Source of the DNA: Rhodobacteraceae bacterium IMCC1909
GTDB lineage: Bacteria > Pseudomonadota > Alphaproteobacteria > Rhodobacterales > Rhodobacteraceae
NCBI GenBank assembly: GCA_030704425.1
Contig: JAPDHM010000001.1
Span: 1,674,001-1,738,000, forward strand
Direction of reading: 5' to 3'
DNA: 64,000 nucleotides
Under the pieces are notes generated by a model. That model made no database searches. It saw only the letters and a list, made by a program, of their open reading frames with translations, and was not told where the DNA came from. How positions within the stretch are numbered: the stretch's first letter is position 1; each line of letters starts with the position of its first letter. The position numbers and the translations under genes are program-made. This document shows positions 53,444 to 62,105 of this stretch, in pieces.

Positions 53444-54439
53444 TCAGGGGATTAGAATAATTTTGGGCGCAGGGGTGTTGCCACTGCGGATATCATCAAA
53501 GGCGCCTTGCCCCTCTGACAAATGTCTGGTTTCGACCCAATCCAAAGGTCCCATTTTACCGGCAAAAATCGCCTCACCGGTCTCCTGGAAGTCCTTGGGA
53601 GTATAGGTATAGCAGCCAATCAAAGTGATCTCATGCAGGGTCATACGGCGCACATCGACGCCACCTTCACCCGAGCCCAAGCCAATATGCGAGATCACCC
53701 CGCCCGGCTTGGCCAATTCACAGGCCGCCGCCCGGGTGGCCGCATAACCAACGCCGTCAATCACCAAATCAGCACTGCCATCTTTTGGGGCATCGGCATC
53801 CTTGCCATCGCTGGCTTTAAACCCTTCCATGCCCTTCAATGTGGCCAGACGCGGCGGGTTGACCTCAATCAAAGTGATGTCTTGGACACCCATCGCCCGC
53901 AGGCAGAGCGCCGCGCCAAGCCCGATGGCTCCGCCGCCGAGGACCACACAGCTTAGGTTCTCAACCGGGTCATCTTGCAAGCGCAGGCCAAGGCGTGCGG
54001 CATGCCAGCTACAGGCCAAAGGTTCTGTCAAAGCCGCCGATTGCAAAAGCTCCGCCCGTGGTACCACCAATAGATTTTCGCTTGGAATGGCCACCATTTC
54101 AGCAAAGGCACCCGGACGAGGCGGCATGGAAATGATTTGGCGCCCCAGACAAATATTGGGCTTTCCCGATCGGCAGGCATGGCATGTGCCACAGCCATTG
54201 AGGGGGTTGATGGTGACTAACGTGCCATCGCGCGGCCCGCCCACAATCGTCCCAGAGGCTTCATGCCCCAAAATGATCGGCGTAGGCCTGCGCGCATCAT
54301 GGCCCATAAATGCATGCATATCGGATCCGCAAATGCCTGAATATTGGATGCGGACAAGCTCTTCGCCAGCTTTGGCGATTGGATCTGCCTGATCCATATA
54401 GGTGAGCGTCTCTACGCCCGTGTTCACTAAAGCCTTCAT
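53444..54439 (-). CDS. hpsP: Zinc-type alcohol dehydrogenase, probable HpsP (DHPS 2-dehydrogenase)
   Basis: A 331-residue MDR-family zinc dehydrogenase. Catalytic zinc ligands: GICGSDMHAFMGHD (Cys) and ILGHEASGTIVGG (His-Glu). The structural zinc loop has CGTCHACRSGKPNIC. The nucleotide fold has VVLGGGAIGLGAALCLRAMG. ATG 54439 overlaps the hpsO stop as ATGA. In DHPS degraders HpsO and HpsP interconvert the two DHPS enantiomers through a keto intermediate; that role is inferred here from the cluster. Confidence 0.75.
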   Translation of the reverse strand: MKALVNTGVETLTYMDQADPIAKAGEELVRIQYSGICGSDMHAFMGHDARRPTPIILGHEASGTIVGGPRDGTLVTINPLNGCGTCHACRSGKPNICLGRQIISMPPRPGAFAEMVAIPSENLLVVPRAELLQSAALTEPLACSWHAARLGLRLQDDPVENLSCVVLGGGAIGLGAALCLRAMGVQDITLIEVNPPRLATLKGMEGFKASDGKDADAPKDGSADLVIDGVGYAATRAAACELAKPGGVISHIGLGSGEGGVDVRRMTLHEITLIGCYTYTPKDFQETGEAIFAGKMGPLDWVETRHLSEGQGAFDDIRSGNTPAPKIILIP

Positions 54440-55194
54440 TTTGCCGTATACCCTCCATCTACAAATATAACCTGCCCTGTCACATAGTCTGAGGCGGTAG
54501 AACAAAGAAACATCATGGGCCCATCCATATCACGAACCTGACCATTGCGCCCGATGCACGTCTGTGCGGCATTACGGGCCGCAAGATCCGGGTCTGCAAA
54601 AACTGGTGCCGTCAATTCTGTATGAAAGAAACCCGGCGCGAGGGCATTGGCTGTGACACCATGCGCAGACCAGGCTTCGGCCATAGCACGGGTCATCTGC
54701 TCAACAGCCCCTTTGGACGCCCCATAGCTGATGCCATTGGCAAAAGCGCGGCGCGATTGCAGCGAGGCAAAATTGATGATCCGCCCCCATCCCTTCTCCT
54801 GCATCCCCGGCACAATGGATTTGGCCAAAAAGAATGGCGCGGCAACATTGAGGTTTTGCGTCACATCCCAATCGGCATCCGTCATCTCATCAGCGGGCCG
54901 GCGGGTGTTGATCCCAGCGGCATTGATCAAAATATCCGGCGCACCAAAAGGTTTGGCCGCTTGGGCCGCAACATCGGCCAGACAAGAGCGATCCGACAAG
55001 TCAGCAGCCAGAACGGCAGTTTCGCCAGGGGTCTGTTCAGACCAAGCGGCAAGAGTATCGGCGCGGCGGGCAATCGCAACCACCTGCGCCCCATGAGCTG
55101 CAAGCAGGCTGGCCGCGCCCTGCCCCAAACCGCTGGACGCACCGGTCACAACGGCAATCTTACCCTCAACGTTGAACAGTGACGCAGATCTCAT
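54436..55194 (-). CDS. hpsO: Short-chain dehydrogenase, probable HpsO
   Basis: A 252-residue classical SDR. Cofactor motif: GKIAVVTGASSGLGQGAASLL. NAG-type motif: ILINAAGINTRRPA. Active site: FASLQSRRAFANGISYGASKGAVEQM, with the YxxxK pair and upstream Ser. C-terminus: YVTGQVIFVDGGYTAK. It lies 3 bp after hpsN and overlaps hpsP. Its expected job is oxidation of one DHPS enantiomer at C2; gluconate-type SDRs look similar, so the name depends on the neighbours. Confidence 0.75.
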   Translation of the reverse strand: MRSASLFNVEGKIAVVTGASSGLGQGAASLLAAHGAQVVAIARRADTLAAWSEQTPGETAVLAADLSDRSCLADVAAQAAKPFGAPDILINAAGINTRRPADEMTDADWDVTQNLNVAAPFFLAKSIVPGMQEKGWGRIINFASLQSRRAFANGISYGASKGAVEQMTRAMAEAWSAHGVTANALAPGFFHTELTAPVFADPDLAARNAAQTCIGRNGQVRDMDGPMMFLCSTASDYVTGQVIFVDGGYTAK

Positions 55195-55197
55195 CGG

Positions 55198-56505
55198 TTA
55201 GCCCTGCGCTGACAGATCAAAGTTTTCACCCGGATAATATTTCGCCAAACGAATATCCGCGGTGCGCGCATGGCCTTCCATGCCCTCGAGCCTGGAAATG
55301 CGTGCAGTGGCAATCGCCACGTCTTTGGCTCCATCGCGGGTAGCGCGCTGCCAAGTGACCAATTTCATGTATTTATGGACAGACAGGCCGCCGGTGTATT
55401 TGGCCGAACGCGAGGTGGGCAAGCAATGGTTTGGACCAGAGGCCTTATCGCCATAGGCAACAGTGGTTTCCTCACCAAGGAACAAAGAGCCATAGCAGCT
55501 CAACCGATCCAACCACCAATCCAGATCATCGGCTTGAACGGTCAAATGCTCAGGCGCATATTCGTCGGAGGTGGCCGCCATTTCTTCGCGATCTTCGCAC
55601 AGAATAACTTCCGCATAGTCCCGCCAAGCCGCTTCCGCATTGATCCGATTAAGCTCGGGCAAATCCGCAATTAGACCCGGGACAATTTCCAGGACTTTTT
55701 GCGCCAAAGGCTCATTGTCCGTCACCAGCCACACGGGTGAATTATACCCGTGTTCCGCCTGCCCGACCAAATCGGCGGCGACAATCGCAGCATCCGCGGT
55801 CCCGTCAGCGATCACCAAACTATCGGTTGGACCCGCGATCATATCAATACCGACACGGCCGAACAATATGCGCTTGGCCTCGGCCACAAACTGATTGCCC
55901 GGCCCAACAATGATATCCGCCTCAGGCAGACCAAACAGTCCGAAGGTCATCGAGGCCACGCCCTGAACCCCGCCCATGGCCAAAATCTTATCAGCACCGC
56001 AGTGGTGGGCCGCATAGATAATCGCAGGCGCGATGCCTGCGTCTTTGGCAGGAGGCGAACAAGCTGTGATATGCTGGCAGCCGGCAACCTTCGCTGTGGT
56101 TACAGTCATAATCGCACTGGCGATATGGCTGTAACGCCCGCCGGGGATATAGCAGCCAGCCGCATTGCAAGGGATGCTCTTTTGCCCTGCAATCAAGCCC
56201 GGCACAATTTCTGTCTCAAAATCTGTGATCGTACCGCGTTGCGCCTCGGCGAAGCGTTTCACATTGGCATGGGCAAACTGAATATCTTGCTTCAATTTTT
56301 CTGGCACCAAATCACAAGCCGCTTGGATTTCTGCCTCAGTTAAAATCAAATTTCCATCATACCCATCAAACTTCGCCGCGTAGTCAAGCGCGGCGGCGTC
56401 GCCCCCCGTTTCGATATCGTTGAGAATTCCCATGACCGTTGCGCGCACATCATCGCTGCCAGTCGAAGCGGTTTTTGTAGATTTCTTGAGATAGACCCGA
56501 GCCAT
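55198..56505 (-). CDS. hpsN: Sulfopropanediol 3-dehydrogenase HpsN (histidinol-dehydrogenase family)
   Basis: A 435-residue member of the histidinol dehydrogenase family without any his genes nearby. Family blocks: CYIPGGRYSHIASAIMTVTTAKVAG, EADIIVGPGNQFVAEAKR, DMIAGPTDSLVIADGTA, DLVGQAEHG, and SDEYAPEHLTVQ with the catalytic Glu-His. The partners hpsO, hpsP and comDE point to HpsN, which oxidises (R)-DHPS to sulfolactate in two NAD-dependent steps. ATG 56505 (MARVYLKK) was chosen because AAGGA precedes it by 8 bases. The gene is divergent from the LacI regulator, with twin operators between. Confidence 0.88.
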   Translation of the reverse strand: MARVYLKKSTKTASTGSDDVRATVMGILNDIETGGDAAALDYAAKFDGYDGNLILTEAEIQAACDLVPEKLKQDIQFAHANVKRFAEAQRGTITDFETEIVPGLIAGQKSIPCNAAGCYIPGGRYSHIASAIMTVTTAKVAGCQHITACSPPAKDAGIAPAIIYAAHHCGADKILAMGGVQGVASMTFGLFGLPEADIIVGPGNQFVAEAKRILFGRVGIDMIAGPTDSLVIADGTADAAIVAADLVGQAEHGYNSPVWLVTDNEPLAQKVLEIVPGLIADLPELNRINAEAAWRDYAEVILCEDREEMAATSDEYAPEHLTVQADDLDWWLDRLSCYGSLFLGEETTVAYGDKASGPNHCLPTSRSAKYTGGLSVHKYMKLVTWQRATRDGAKDVAIATARISRLEGMEGHARTADIRLAKYYPGENFDLSAQG

Positions 56506-56546
56506 TGCAAACATCCTTGAAAGCTATTTGTGTTTTCGACTCATTG

Positions 56547-56582
56547 TGTAAGCGCTTGCATTGCGGTATGCAAGCGCTTACA
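56547..56582. promoter_or_regulatory. Twin LacI-type operators between hpsN and lacI-like gene
   Basis: Two 14-bp palindromic sites, TGTAAGCGCTTGCA (56547-56560) and TGCAAGCGCTTACA (56569-56582), are mirror images with a shared AAGCGCTT core around the central CG. Their centres are 22 bp apart, about two helical turns, so two dimers would sit on the same DNA face. They lie 42 bp before hpsN and 30 bp before the regulator and fit the LacI-family consensus. Confidence 0.85.
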
Positions 56583-56612
56583 TTCATCAAAAGCAACAAA
56601 TGGGAATTTATC

Positions 56613-57626
56613 ATGCGCGACAGCAATCGCCCAAGCCTCGAAGACGTGGCCGCATTAGCAGGCGTGTCGACGGCGTCCATTTCACGTTGCATAAATTCGC
56701 CCCAAAAAGTCGCGGAACCCACCCGGCAGCGGATTCAAAATGCCATTGAAACGCTCGGCTATGTGCCCCATTTCGGCGGTCGTGCTTTGGCACGCAATCG
56801 CACCAATACCATTGGCGCGATCATTCCGACGATGGACAACGCGATGTTCGCCAGCGGCCTGCAAGCCTTTCAAGAGACACTCAGTGCTGCCGGGGTGACC
56901 CTGCTGGTTGGCAGTTCAAACTATGACCCGGACCAGGAGTTCGACGCCATTCGCTCTTTGCTGTCACAGGGCGCGGATGGGTTGTTGCTGATCGGGGCGG
57001 CGCGGCCCGAAAAAACCCAGGCTTTTTTAACACAACACTCCGTGCCGCATGTCTTGGCATGGTGCTGCCCAAAAACAGGCCACTCGCCAAGCGTCGGCTT
57101 TGACAATCAAAAATCGGGCCATGATATCACGGCACATGTTTTGGCCCATGGGCACCGGAAATTGGCGGTGATTTGTGGGCTGAGAGAGGGCAATGATCGC
57201 GCCACCGCCCGCGTTGTAGGCATCAAACAAGCAATCGCAAGCCAAAGCGATGCGCAATTATTGGGTCTCGAAGAGTGTAAATATAGTTTTGAAGAGGCTG
57301 GCGCCGCTTTCGCGCAGCTTCTGACCGGGCCAGAAAAACCCTCAGCAGTGATTTGCGGCAGTGATGTTTTGGCGGTCGGCGCCTTGCTGCAAGCCCGCAA
57401 GATGGGATTGCGCGTGCCAGAAGACATTTCAATCACCGGATTTGACGATATTTCCTTGGCACGGGTCACCACGCCCAGCCTGACAACCGTGCGCGTGCCT
57501 CAGCACTCTATGGGTAGCAAAGCAGCAGAGGTGTTGCTGGCTTTACTCAATCAAGAGCCGGGGCAAATCCTGAGGCACGAGCTGGTGACCAGCATCATCG
57601 ATCGCGGAACGCTTGCGCGGATCTAG
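56613..57626 (+). CDS. LacI family transcriptional regulator
   Basis: A 337-residue regulator. The helix-turn-helix with hinge is PSLEDVAALAGVSTASISRCINSP (residues about 7-30) followed by GYVPHFGGRALARNRTNTIG. The C-terminal periplasmic-binding fold senses a small molecule (ITGFDDISLARVTTPSLTTV). ATG 56613 was chosen because the protein then begins just before the HTH; the frame is open upstream through the operators. It most likely controls itself and the divergent hpsN-O-P-comDE operon; the effector may be DHPS or a product. Confidence 0.92.
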   Translation: MRDSNRPSLEDVAALAGVSTASISRCINSPQKVAEPTRQRIQNAIETLGYVPHFGGRALARNRTNTIGAIIPTMDNAMFASGLQAFQETLSAAGVTLLVGSSNYDPDQEFDAIRSLLSQGADGLLLIGAARPEKTQAFLTQHSVPHVLAWCCPKTGHSPSVGFDNQKSGHDITAHVLAHGHRKLAVICGLREGNDRATARVVGIKQAIASQSDAQLLGLEECKYSFEEAGAAFAQLLTGPEKPSAVICGSDVLAVGALLQARKMGLRVPEDISITGFDDISLARVTTPSLTTVRVPQHSMGSKAAEVLLALLNQEPGQILRHELVTSIIDRGTLARI

Positions 57627-57663
57627 AGCCGATCTTTGTCACAGGGCTGGCCGCGTCTGTTCA

Positions 57664-58419
57664 TCACTCAAATAAAACGTCGCGCATCAGGCGCGCGCCA
57701 TCAATGAGAACCTGCCGCTTTGACCAGGCGTCTTCATAAGTCAACCTCTGTATCGGGCCATGAAAGGCCAAAGACGCCACATAGCGCCCGCGTTCGTCCA
57801 GAATTGGCACGGCCATCGCCACCATCCCGATGAAAAATTCCTCGCGGTCGAAGGCATAGCCATTTTTTGCAACTTGCTTGAGCTCGGCCAAAAGAGCGTC
57901 TTCCGTGCACAGCGTATTGGCCGTTAAATCCTTGAGCTGCAAGCTGCGCACCATCGCTTGGCGCGCCTTTGGGGCCAAGCTGGCCAGAAAGGTTTTACCG
58001 CTTGCCGTACAGTGAAACGGCACATGGGTCCCGACAGGCAATTGCACCCGAAAGGGCCAGTCCGTTTCGACCCGGTCGACATAGATCATCCCTTTGCTGT
58101 CGGGCACCACGAAGTTGACCGTCTCGCCAACTTCATCCGCCACACTTTGCATCACCTGGTGCCGTGCGATATGATGACGGGAGGCATGCAGAAGACCCGA
58201 TGCCATAAGCCGCGAGCGCCGCGCTGGGCGCAGTTTCTTGCCATCTTCTTCCCGGGCCAAAAACCCCTCCCGCTCTAGCTTGGCGCAGAGGCGGTGAATG
58301 GTTTGCTTGGGCAGGCCGATCGATTTGTTGATTTCAGTGGGCGACAGCGCACGATCAGACGTCCCCAAAACCTCCAAGATCAGCAATGTGCGTAAATTCG
58401 TTGGAATACGATCTTCCAT
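57664..58419 (-). CDS. IclR family transcriptional regulator
   Basis: A 251-residue regulator. The N-terminal winged helix is NLRTLLILEVLGTSDRALSPTEINKSIGLPKQTIHRLCAKLEREGFL (residues about 8-54). The C-terminal IclR effector domain has VPFHCTASGKTFLASL and YAFDREEFFIGMVAMAVPI. It is divergent from the GMC oxidoreductase gene, with an inverted repeat in the 143-bp gap, so it probably controls that gene and terC. It is convergent with the LacI regulator. Confidence 0.92.
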   Translation of the reverse strand: MEDRIPTNLRTLLILEVLGTSDRALSPTEINKSIGLPKQTIHRLCAKLEREGFLAREEDGKKLRPARRSRLMASGLLHASRHHIARHQVMQSVADEVGETVNFVVPDSKGMIYVDRVETDWPFRVQLPVGTHVPFHCTASGKTFLASLAPKARQAMVRSLQLKDLTANTLCTEDALLAELKQVAKNGYAFDREEFFIGMVAMAVPILDERGRYVASLAFHGPIQRLTYEDAWSKRQVLIDGARLMRDVLFE

Positions 58420-58513
58420 TGTCTTCTCACTTCACTCTCTCGACCCAAACTTCGCATCTCAACCATGCAAAATTATATTGCCGAATCTCATCTTTCCTGC
58501 ATAGTAACATAAA

Positions 58514-58529
58514 TCTCGAAAAAACGAGA
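58514..58529. promoter_or_regulatory. Candidate IclR operator
   Basis: TCTCG-AAAAAA-CGAGA, a perfect 5-bp inverted repeat with a 6-base spacer, lies between the divergent IclR and GMC oxidoreductase genes, 34 bp before the GMC start. A similar half-site, TCTCATTTTTT, follows at 58537-58547. Confidence 0.45.
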
Positions 58530-58562
58530 ACAAAAGTCTCATTTTTTGATGGTGGAGCTGGC

Positions 58563-60164
58563 TTGGAGTTTGACTTTGTAATAATTGGAGCGGGATCCGC
58601 CGGCTGTGCGCTGGCAAATCGGCTGTCGGCAGATGCAAAATACTCTGTGGCTCTGCTCGAAGCGGGTGGGCGCGACACCAATCCATGGATCCACATCCCG
58701 GTTGGTTATTTCAAAACGATGGACAACCCCAAAACAGATTGGCGCTATCGTACGGAAAGCGATCCAGGACTGAATGGCCGGGATATTCCCTGGCCGCGGG
58801 GTCGGGTGTTAGGGGGCTGCAGCTCGATCAACGGCCTACTCTATGTGCGCGGGCAAGCCGAAGATTTTAATCATTGGCGGCAACTCGGCAACACCGGCTG
58901 GGCGTGGGAAGACGTTCTGCCCTATTTCAAACGCGCAGAAACTTGGAAGGGCGATGGCACCGAGAATTCAGAGCGGGGCACAGACGGTCCGCTGTCCGTA
59001 TCCCCGACCCGTTTGAAGCGCGAAATCGTAGACAAATGGCTCGATGCCGCCGTCGGCGCTGGATATAAACGCAATCCCGATTACAACAGTTCAGATCAAG
59101 AAGGGGTGGGGTATTTCCAACTGACCCTGGACAAAGGGCGGCGCTGCTCCAGCGCGGTGGCCTATCTAAAACCCGCGCGCAATCGCAAAAACCTCACCAT
59201 TATCACCCATGCGCAGGTCGAGAGACTGCTAGTTGAACAGGGTGAGGCCAAAGGCGTTGTTGCCAATATCAAAGGCCAAAGCCAAACCATCCGCGCCCGC
59301 CGGGAAGTGATCTTGAGCGCGGGCGCCATCGGTTCACCGCAAATTCTCATGCTCTCAGGCATTGGCGACGCACAGGAACTGAAGGCAAAGGGGATCAAGC
59401 CGATCTGCGATCTGCCAGGCGTTGGAAAAAATCTGCAAGATCATCTGCAAGCACGGCCGGTTTTCAAAACAAATCTTTCAACCATAAACATCGAGACCAA
59501 TAATATTTTCAAACAGGGCCTGATCGCCTTGCAATACGCCATAAGCCAAACCGGACCAATGACTATGGCAGCCAGTCTTGGCACCGGTTTCTTGAAAACA
59601 GATCCGATGCTGGCAACACCAGATATTCAGTTTCATATCCAACCGTTCAGCGCCTCTGCGCCGGCTGATGGGCCGCATACGTTTTCGGCCTTCACCGCCT
59701 CCGTGCTGCAATTGCGCCCGGAAAGCACGGGTCATCTCGAGTTAAAATCCGCAGATTGGCGGGACCACCCAGCCATTCACCCCAATTACTTGGCCACAAA
59801 ACTCGATCAAGACACCATCGTGAAGGGCATCCAAATAGCGCGCCGCATTGCGCAGTTTGAGCCATTGAAATCACATATCATCGAAGAATTTATCCCTGGG
59901 TCAAAGATCGGCATGGACGATTATGACGCAACATTGAATTGGGCCCGCAACAATAGCGTGACCATCTATCACCCAACGGGCACCTGCAAAATGGGTCAGG
60001 ATGACTTGGCCGTTGTCGATGCACGTTTGAAAGTGCGGGGCCTAAAAGGTCTGCGCGTCGCTGATTGCTCCATCATGCCCACAATCACCTCTGGCAACAC
60101 AAATGCTCCGGCGATCATGATTGGTGAAAAACTGTCGGATATGATTTTGGAGGACGCCCGTTGA
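58563..60164 (+). CDS. GMC family FAD oxidoreductase (choline-dehydrogenase-like)
   Basis: A 533-residue flavoprotein. The ADP-binding motif is FDFVIIGAGSAGCALANRL (residues about 3-21). GMC signature 1 is in GRVLGGCSSINGLLYVRG and signature 2 in GAIGSPQILMLSGIG. The C-terminal catalytic His region is IYHPTGTCKMG, with TSGNTNAPAIMIGEK at the end. No signal peptide is seen. It oxidises an unidentified alcohol. TTG 58563 was chosen because GGAG precedes it by 5 bases and the Rossmann motif follows at once; a longer frame from 58386 would overlap the IclR gene. Confidence 0.88.
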   Translation: MEFDFVIIGAGSAGCALANRLSADAKYSVALLEAGGRDTNPWIHIPVGYFKTMDNPKTDWRYRTESDPGLNGRDIPWPRGRVLGGCSSINGLLYVRGQAEDFNHWRQLGNTGWAWEDVLPYFKRAETWKGDGTENSERGTDGPLSVSPTRLKREIVDKWLDAAVGAGYKRNPDYNSSDQEGVGYFQLTLDKGRRCSSAVAYLKPARNRKNLTIITHAQVERLLVEQGEAKGVVANIKGQSQTIRARREVILSAGAIGSPQILMLSGIGDAQELKAKGIKPICDLPGVGKNLQDHLQARPVFKTNLSTINIETNNIFKQGLIALQYAISQTGPMTMAASLGTGFLKTDPMLATPDIQFHIQPFSASAPADGPHTFSAFTASVLQLRPESTGHLELKSADWRDHPAIHPNYLATKLDQDTIVKGIQIARRIAQFEPLKSHIIEEFIPGSKIGMDDYDATLNWARNNSVTIYHPTGTCKMGQDDLAVVDARLKVRGLKGLRVADCSIMPTITSGNTNAPAIMIGEKLSDMILEDAR

Positions 60165-60197
60165 GCCGCTCTATTCATCTAACTAAGGAAGCCCAGA

Positions 60198-60866
60198 ATG
60201 TTTGATACTGCAATGGCATATGGTCAAATCATAATCGCGGATTTGATCCTGTCAGGTGACAATGCTTTGATCATCGGTATGGCTGCGGCTGGCCTCTCTC
60301 CAGAATTGCGCAAACGCGCTATTTTGTACGGTATGGTGATTGCGGCTGTCCTGCGGATTGTATTTGCCGTGATCGCAACAACCCTTCTCGGTATACCCGG
60401 CATATTGTTCATTGGCTCCGTGCTGCTTTTTTGGGTATGCTGGCGTCTGTTTCAAGAAATCCGCGAGGGTCTCGAGCGAGATGCGCAGGAGGCGATGCTG
60501 ACCGCCGGTGATCTTGAGCAGGGCTACACAGGAGCGTCACAAAAAACCATGGCCGGCGCCCTGATCTCAATCACGATTGCAGATGTCTCCATGTCGCTCG
60601 ACAATGTTCTCGCCGTGGCGGCAATTGCCGATGGCGACAAACAAATCTTGATTTTTGGTCTGGGATTGGCGATCGTACTCATGGCATTCGCTGCCACTTT
60701 GATTATGAAGTTGCTTACAAATTATCCATGGATATCCTGGTTGGGACTGATTGTACTACTCTACGTTGCCGGTGAAATGATGTTCCGTGGCTTTTTCGAC
60801 ATTAACCACGGTGTGGGGGCCCTTTTGGGGCTCGTGGAAGGCTGGGAGATCAGCAAAAGCCACTAA
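60198..60866 (+). CDS. TerC/YjbE family integral membrane protein
   Basis: A 222-residue membrane protein of the TerC family (YjbE/YkoY branch). About seven helices are visible. The two acidic motifs are LILSGDNALIIGMAAA (residues about 16-31) and ADVSMSLDNVLAVAAIADG (about 132-150), each with the conserved Asp-Asn pair expected to bind metal. Relatives export manganese or assist secreted metalloproteins. It starts 33 bp after the GMC gene, too close for an intervening Mn riboswitch, and may be co-transcribed with it. Confidence 0.9.
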   Translation: MFDTAMAYGQIIIADLILSGDNALIIGMAAAGLSPELRKRAILYGMVIAAVLRIVFAVIATTLLGIPGILFIGSVLLFWVCWRLFQEIREGLERDAQEAMLTAGDLEQGYTGASQKTMAGALISITIADVSMSLDNVLAVAAIADGDKQILIFGLGLAIVLMAFAATLIMKLLTNYPWISWLGLIVLLYVAGEMMFRGFFDINHGVGALLGLVEGWEISKSH

Positions 60867-60912
60867 AAAGAATTGGGATTTGGCGGCATAAAGATGAAGC
60901 CAATACTCTACG

Positions 60913-60941
60913 ACCCGGTGGTGTGCCTTCGGCCCGGGTCC
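60913..60941 (+). terminator. Weak hairpin between terC and TRAP genes
   Basis: GACCCGG (60913-60919) and CCGGGTC (60935-60941) can pair over a 15-base loop. No T-run follows (CAAAAC), so termination is doubtful. The rest of the 118-bp gap holds the good ribosome site GGGAGGA before the TRAP gene. Confidence 0.35.
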
Positions 60942-60984
60942 AAAACAAGACAATGAAGGTACAACATAAGGGAGGAAAACTTAA

Positions 60985-62097
60985 ATGTTTAACCTGAAAA
61001 CACTTGCCAAGACAGCTGCTATTACTGTAGCCGGCTTGGCTTTTGCGCCAGCGGCGTTTGCCGATGGTCATACAAAAGTACTGCGCATTCAATCAGTCTT
61101 ACCAACCACTGGTGACGAGATTAAAATGGTTAGGGACTTTGGTGAAGACGTCTATGCCTTGACTGGCGGATCTTTGAAGCTTGAAGTCCTTGCTGCTGGT
61201 GCAGTGGTGGGATCCAGAGATGTTATGGATGCCGTGGATGCAGGGCTGGTTGAAGGTGGCTTTGCTTGGACACACTATTGGGGCGGTAAACACGTCGCTG
61301 CTAACCTCTTTGGTGCTCCCATAGCTGGCGCCGGCGTTGGCCTGGACGCACTGTCGTTCTTGTCATGGTTCCAATATGGTGGTGGCAAGGAATTGTATGA
61401 CCAACTTTGGGATGAAATGGGAGTCAATGTAAAAGGCTTCATGCTTCAACCCGTGGGTCCAGAAGCACTAGGTTGGTTCTCTGAGCCAATTGCCTCCATG
61501 GACGACTTCCGCAAATACCGTTTCCGCGCCCCTCCAGGCATGGTTGGTCAAGCTTATAAAGACATCGGCGTCGCCTCCGTAGCGATGGGTGGAGGCGACA
61601 TCCTCCCCGCTTTGGAAAAAGGCACAATCGACGCAGCTGAATGGTGCTGCCCAGTGGCAGATATGGCTTTTGGATTTCAAAAAGTTCTGAAGCATTACTA
61701 CCTGCAGGGTCTTCACCAGGTCGTGGTTAATGCTGACCTGTATGTAAACGGAGACTTCTATGATGCCCTGACCGATACCGAGAAAAAAGCCCTTGAAGTA
61801 GCGGCTAATGCTTCTCTATCAAAGTCAATGTCATATCGTATCCTTGCAAACGGAAAAGCGCTTAAAGATCTCACAGACAACCACGGCGTTATCTTGCATG
61901 ATACTCCAGCGGATTATTTCCCAGCATACATGGGTGCTGCGAAGGCGCTCCTTGAAAAAGGTGCTGCAGAAAACGAATTCTTTGCTGAAGTTTGGCAGTC
62001 TCAGAAAGACTTTGCAGACGTTGCGGTTCCCTTCTGGGCTGGCGCACAGGCTTCAAACGCTGCCCTAGGCAAGGCACACGCTGATAGCTTGAAGTAA
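60985..62097 (+). CDS. TRAP transporter substrate-binding protein (DctP, TakP-like family)
   Basis: A 370-residue periplasmic protein. The signal peptide ends AFAPAAFADG. The mature part has TRAP SBP hallmarks: LRIQSVLPTTGDEIKMVRDFGEDV, SLKLEVLAAGAVVG, the carboxylate-binding arginine region MDDFRKYRFRAPPGM (residues about 170-185), and IDAAEWCCPVADMAFGF. This variant with the AEW..P segment is typical of the TakP/mannitol-chloroaromatic group, which bind 2-oxo acids or related carboxylates. Codon choice looks optimised. A terminator-like hairpin follows, then the fused permease. Confidence 0.92.
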   Translation: MFNLKTLAKTAAITVAGLAFAPAAFADGHTKVLRIQSVLPTTGDEIKMVRDFGEDVYALTGGSLKLEVLAAGAVVGSRDVMDAVDAGLVEGGFAWTHYWGGKHVAANLFGAPIAGAGVGLDALSFLSWFQYGGGKELYDQLWDEMGVNVKGFMLQPVGPEALGWFSEPIASMDDFRKYRFRAPPGMVGQAYKDIGVASVAMGGGDILPALEKGTIDAAEWCCPVADMAFGFQKVLKHYYLQGLHQVVVNADLYVNGDFYDALTDTEKKALEVAANASLSKSMSYRILANGKALKDLTDNHGVILHDTPADYFPAYMGAAKALLEKGAAENEFFAEVWQSQKDFADVAVPFWAGAQASNAALGKAHADSLK

Positions 62098-62105
62098 AAC
62101 ATAAA

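Noticed and set aside
55198-56505. The hpsN gene as the histidine-biosynthetic hisD
   Set aside because: No his genes are near, and it leads an operon with two alcohol dehydrogenases and sulfopyruvate decarboxylase subunits under a LacI regulator. HpsN fits better, though only genome context can settle it.
60165-60197. A yybP-ykoY manganese riboswitch before the TerC gene
   Set aside because: Only 33 bp separate it from the GMC gene, far too short for that fold.
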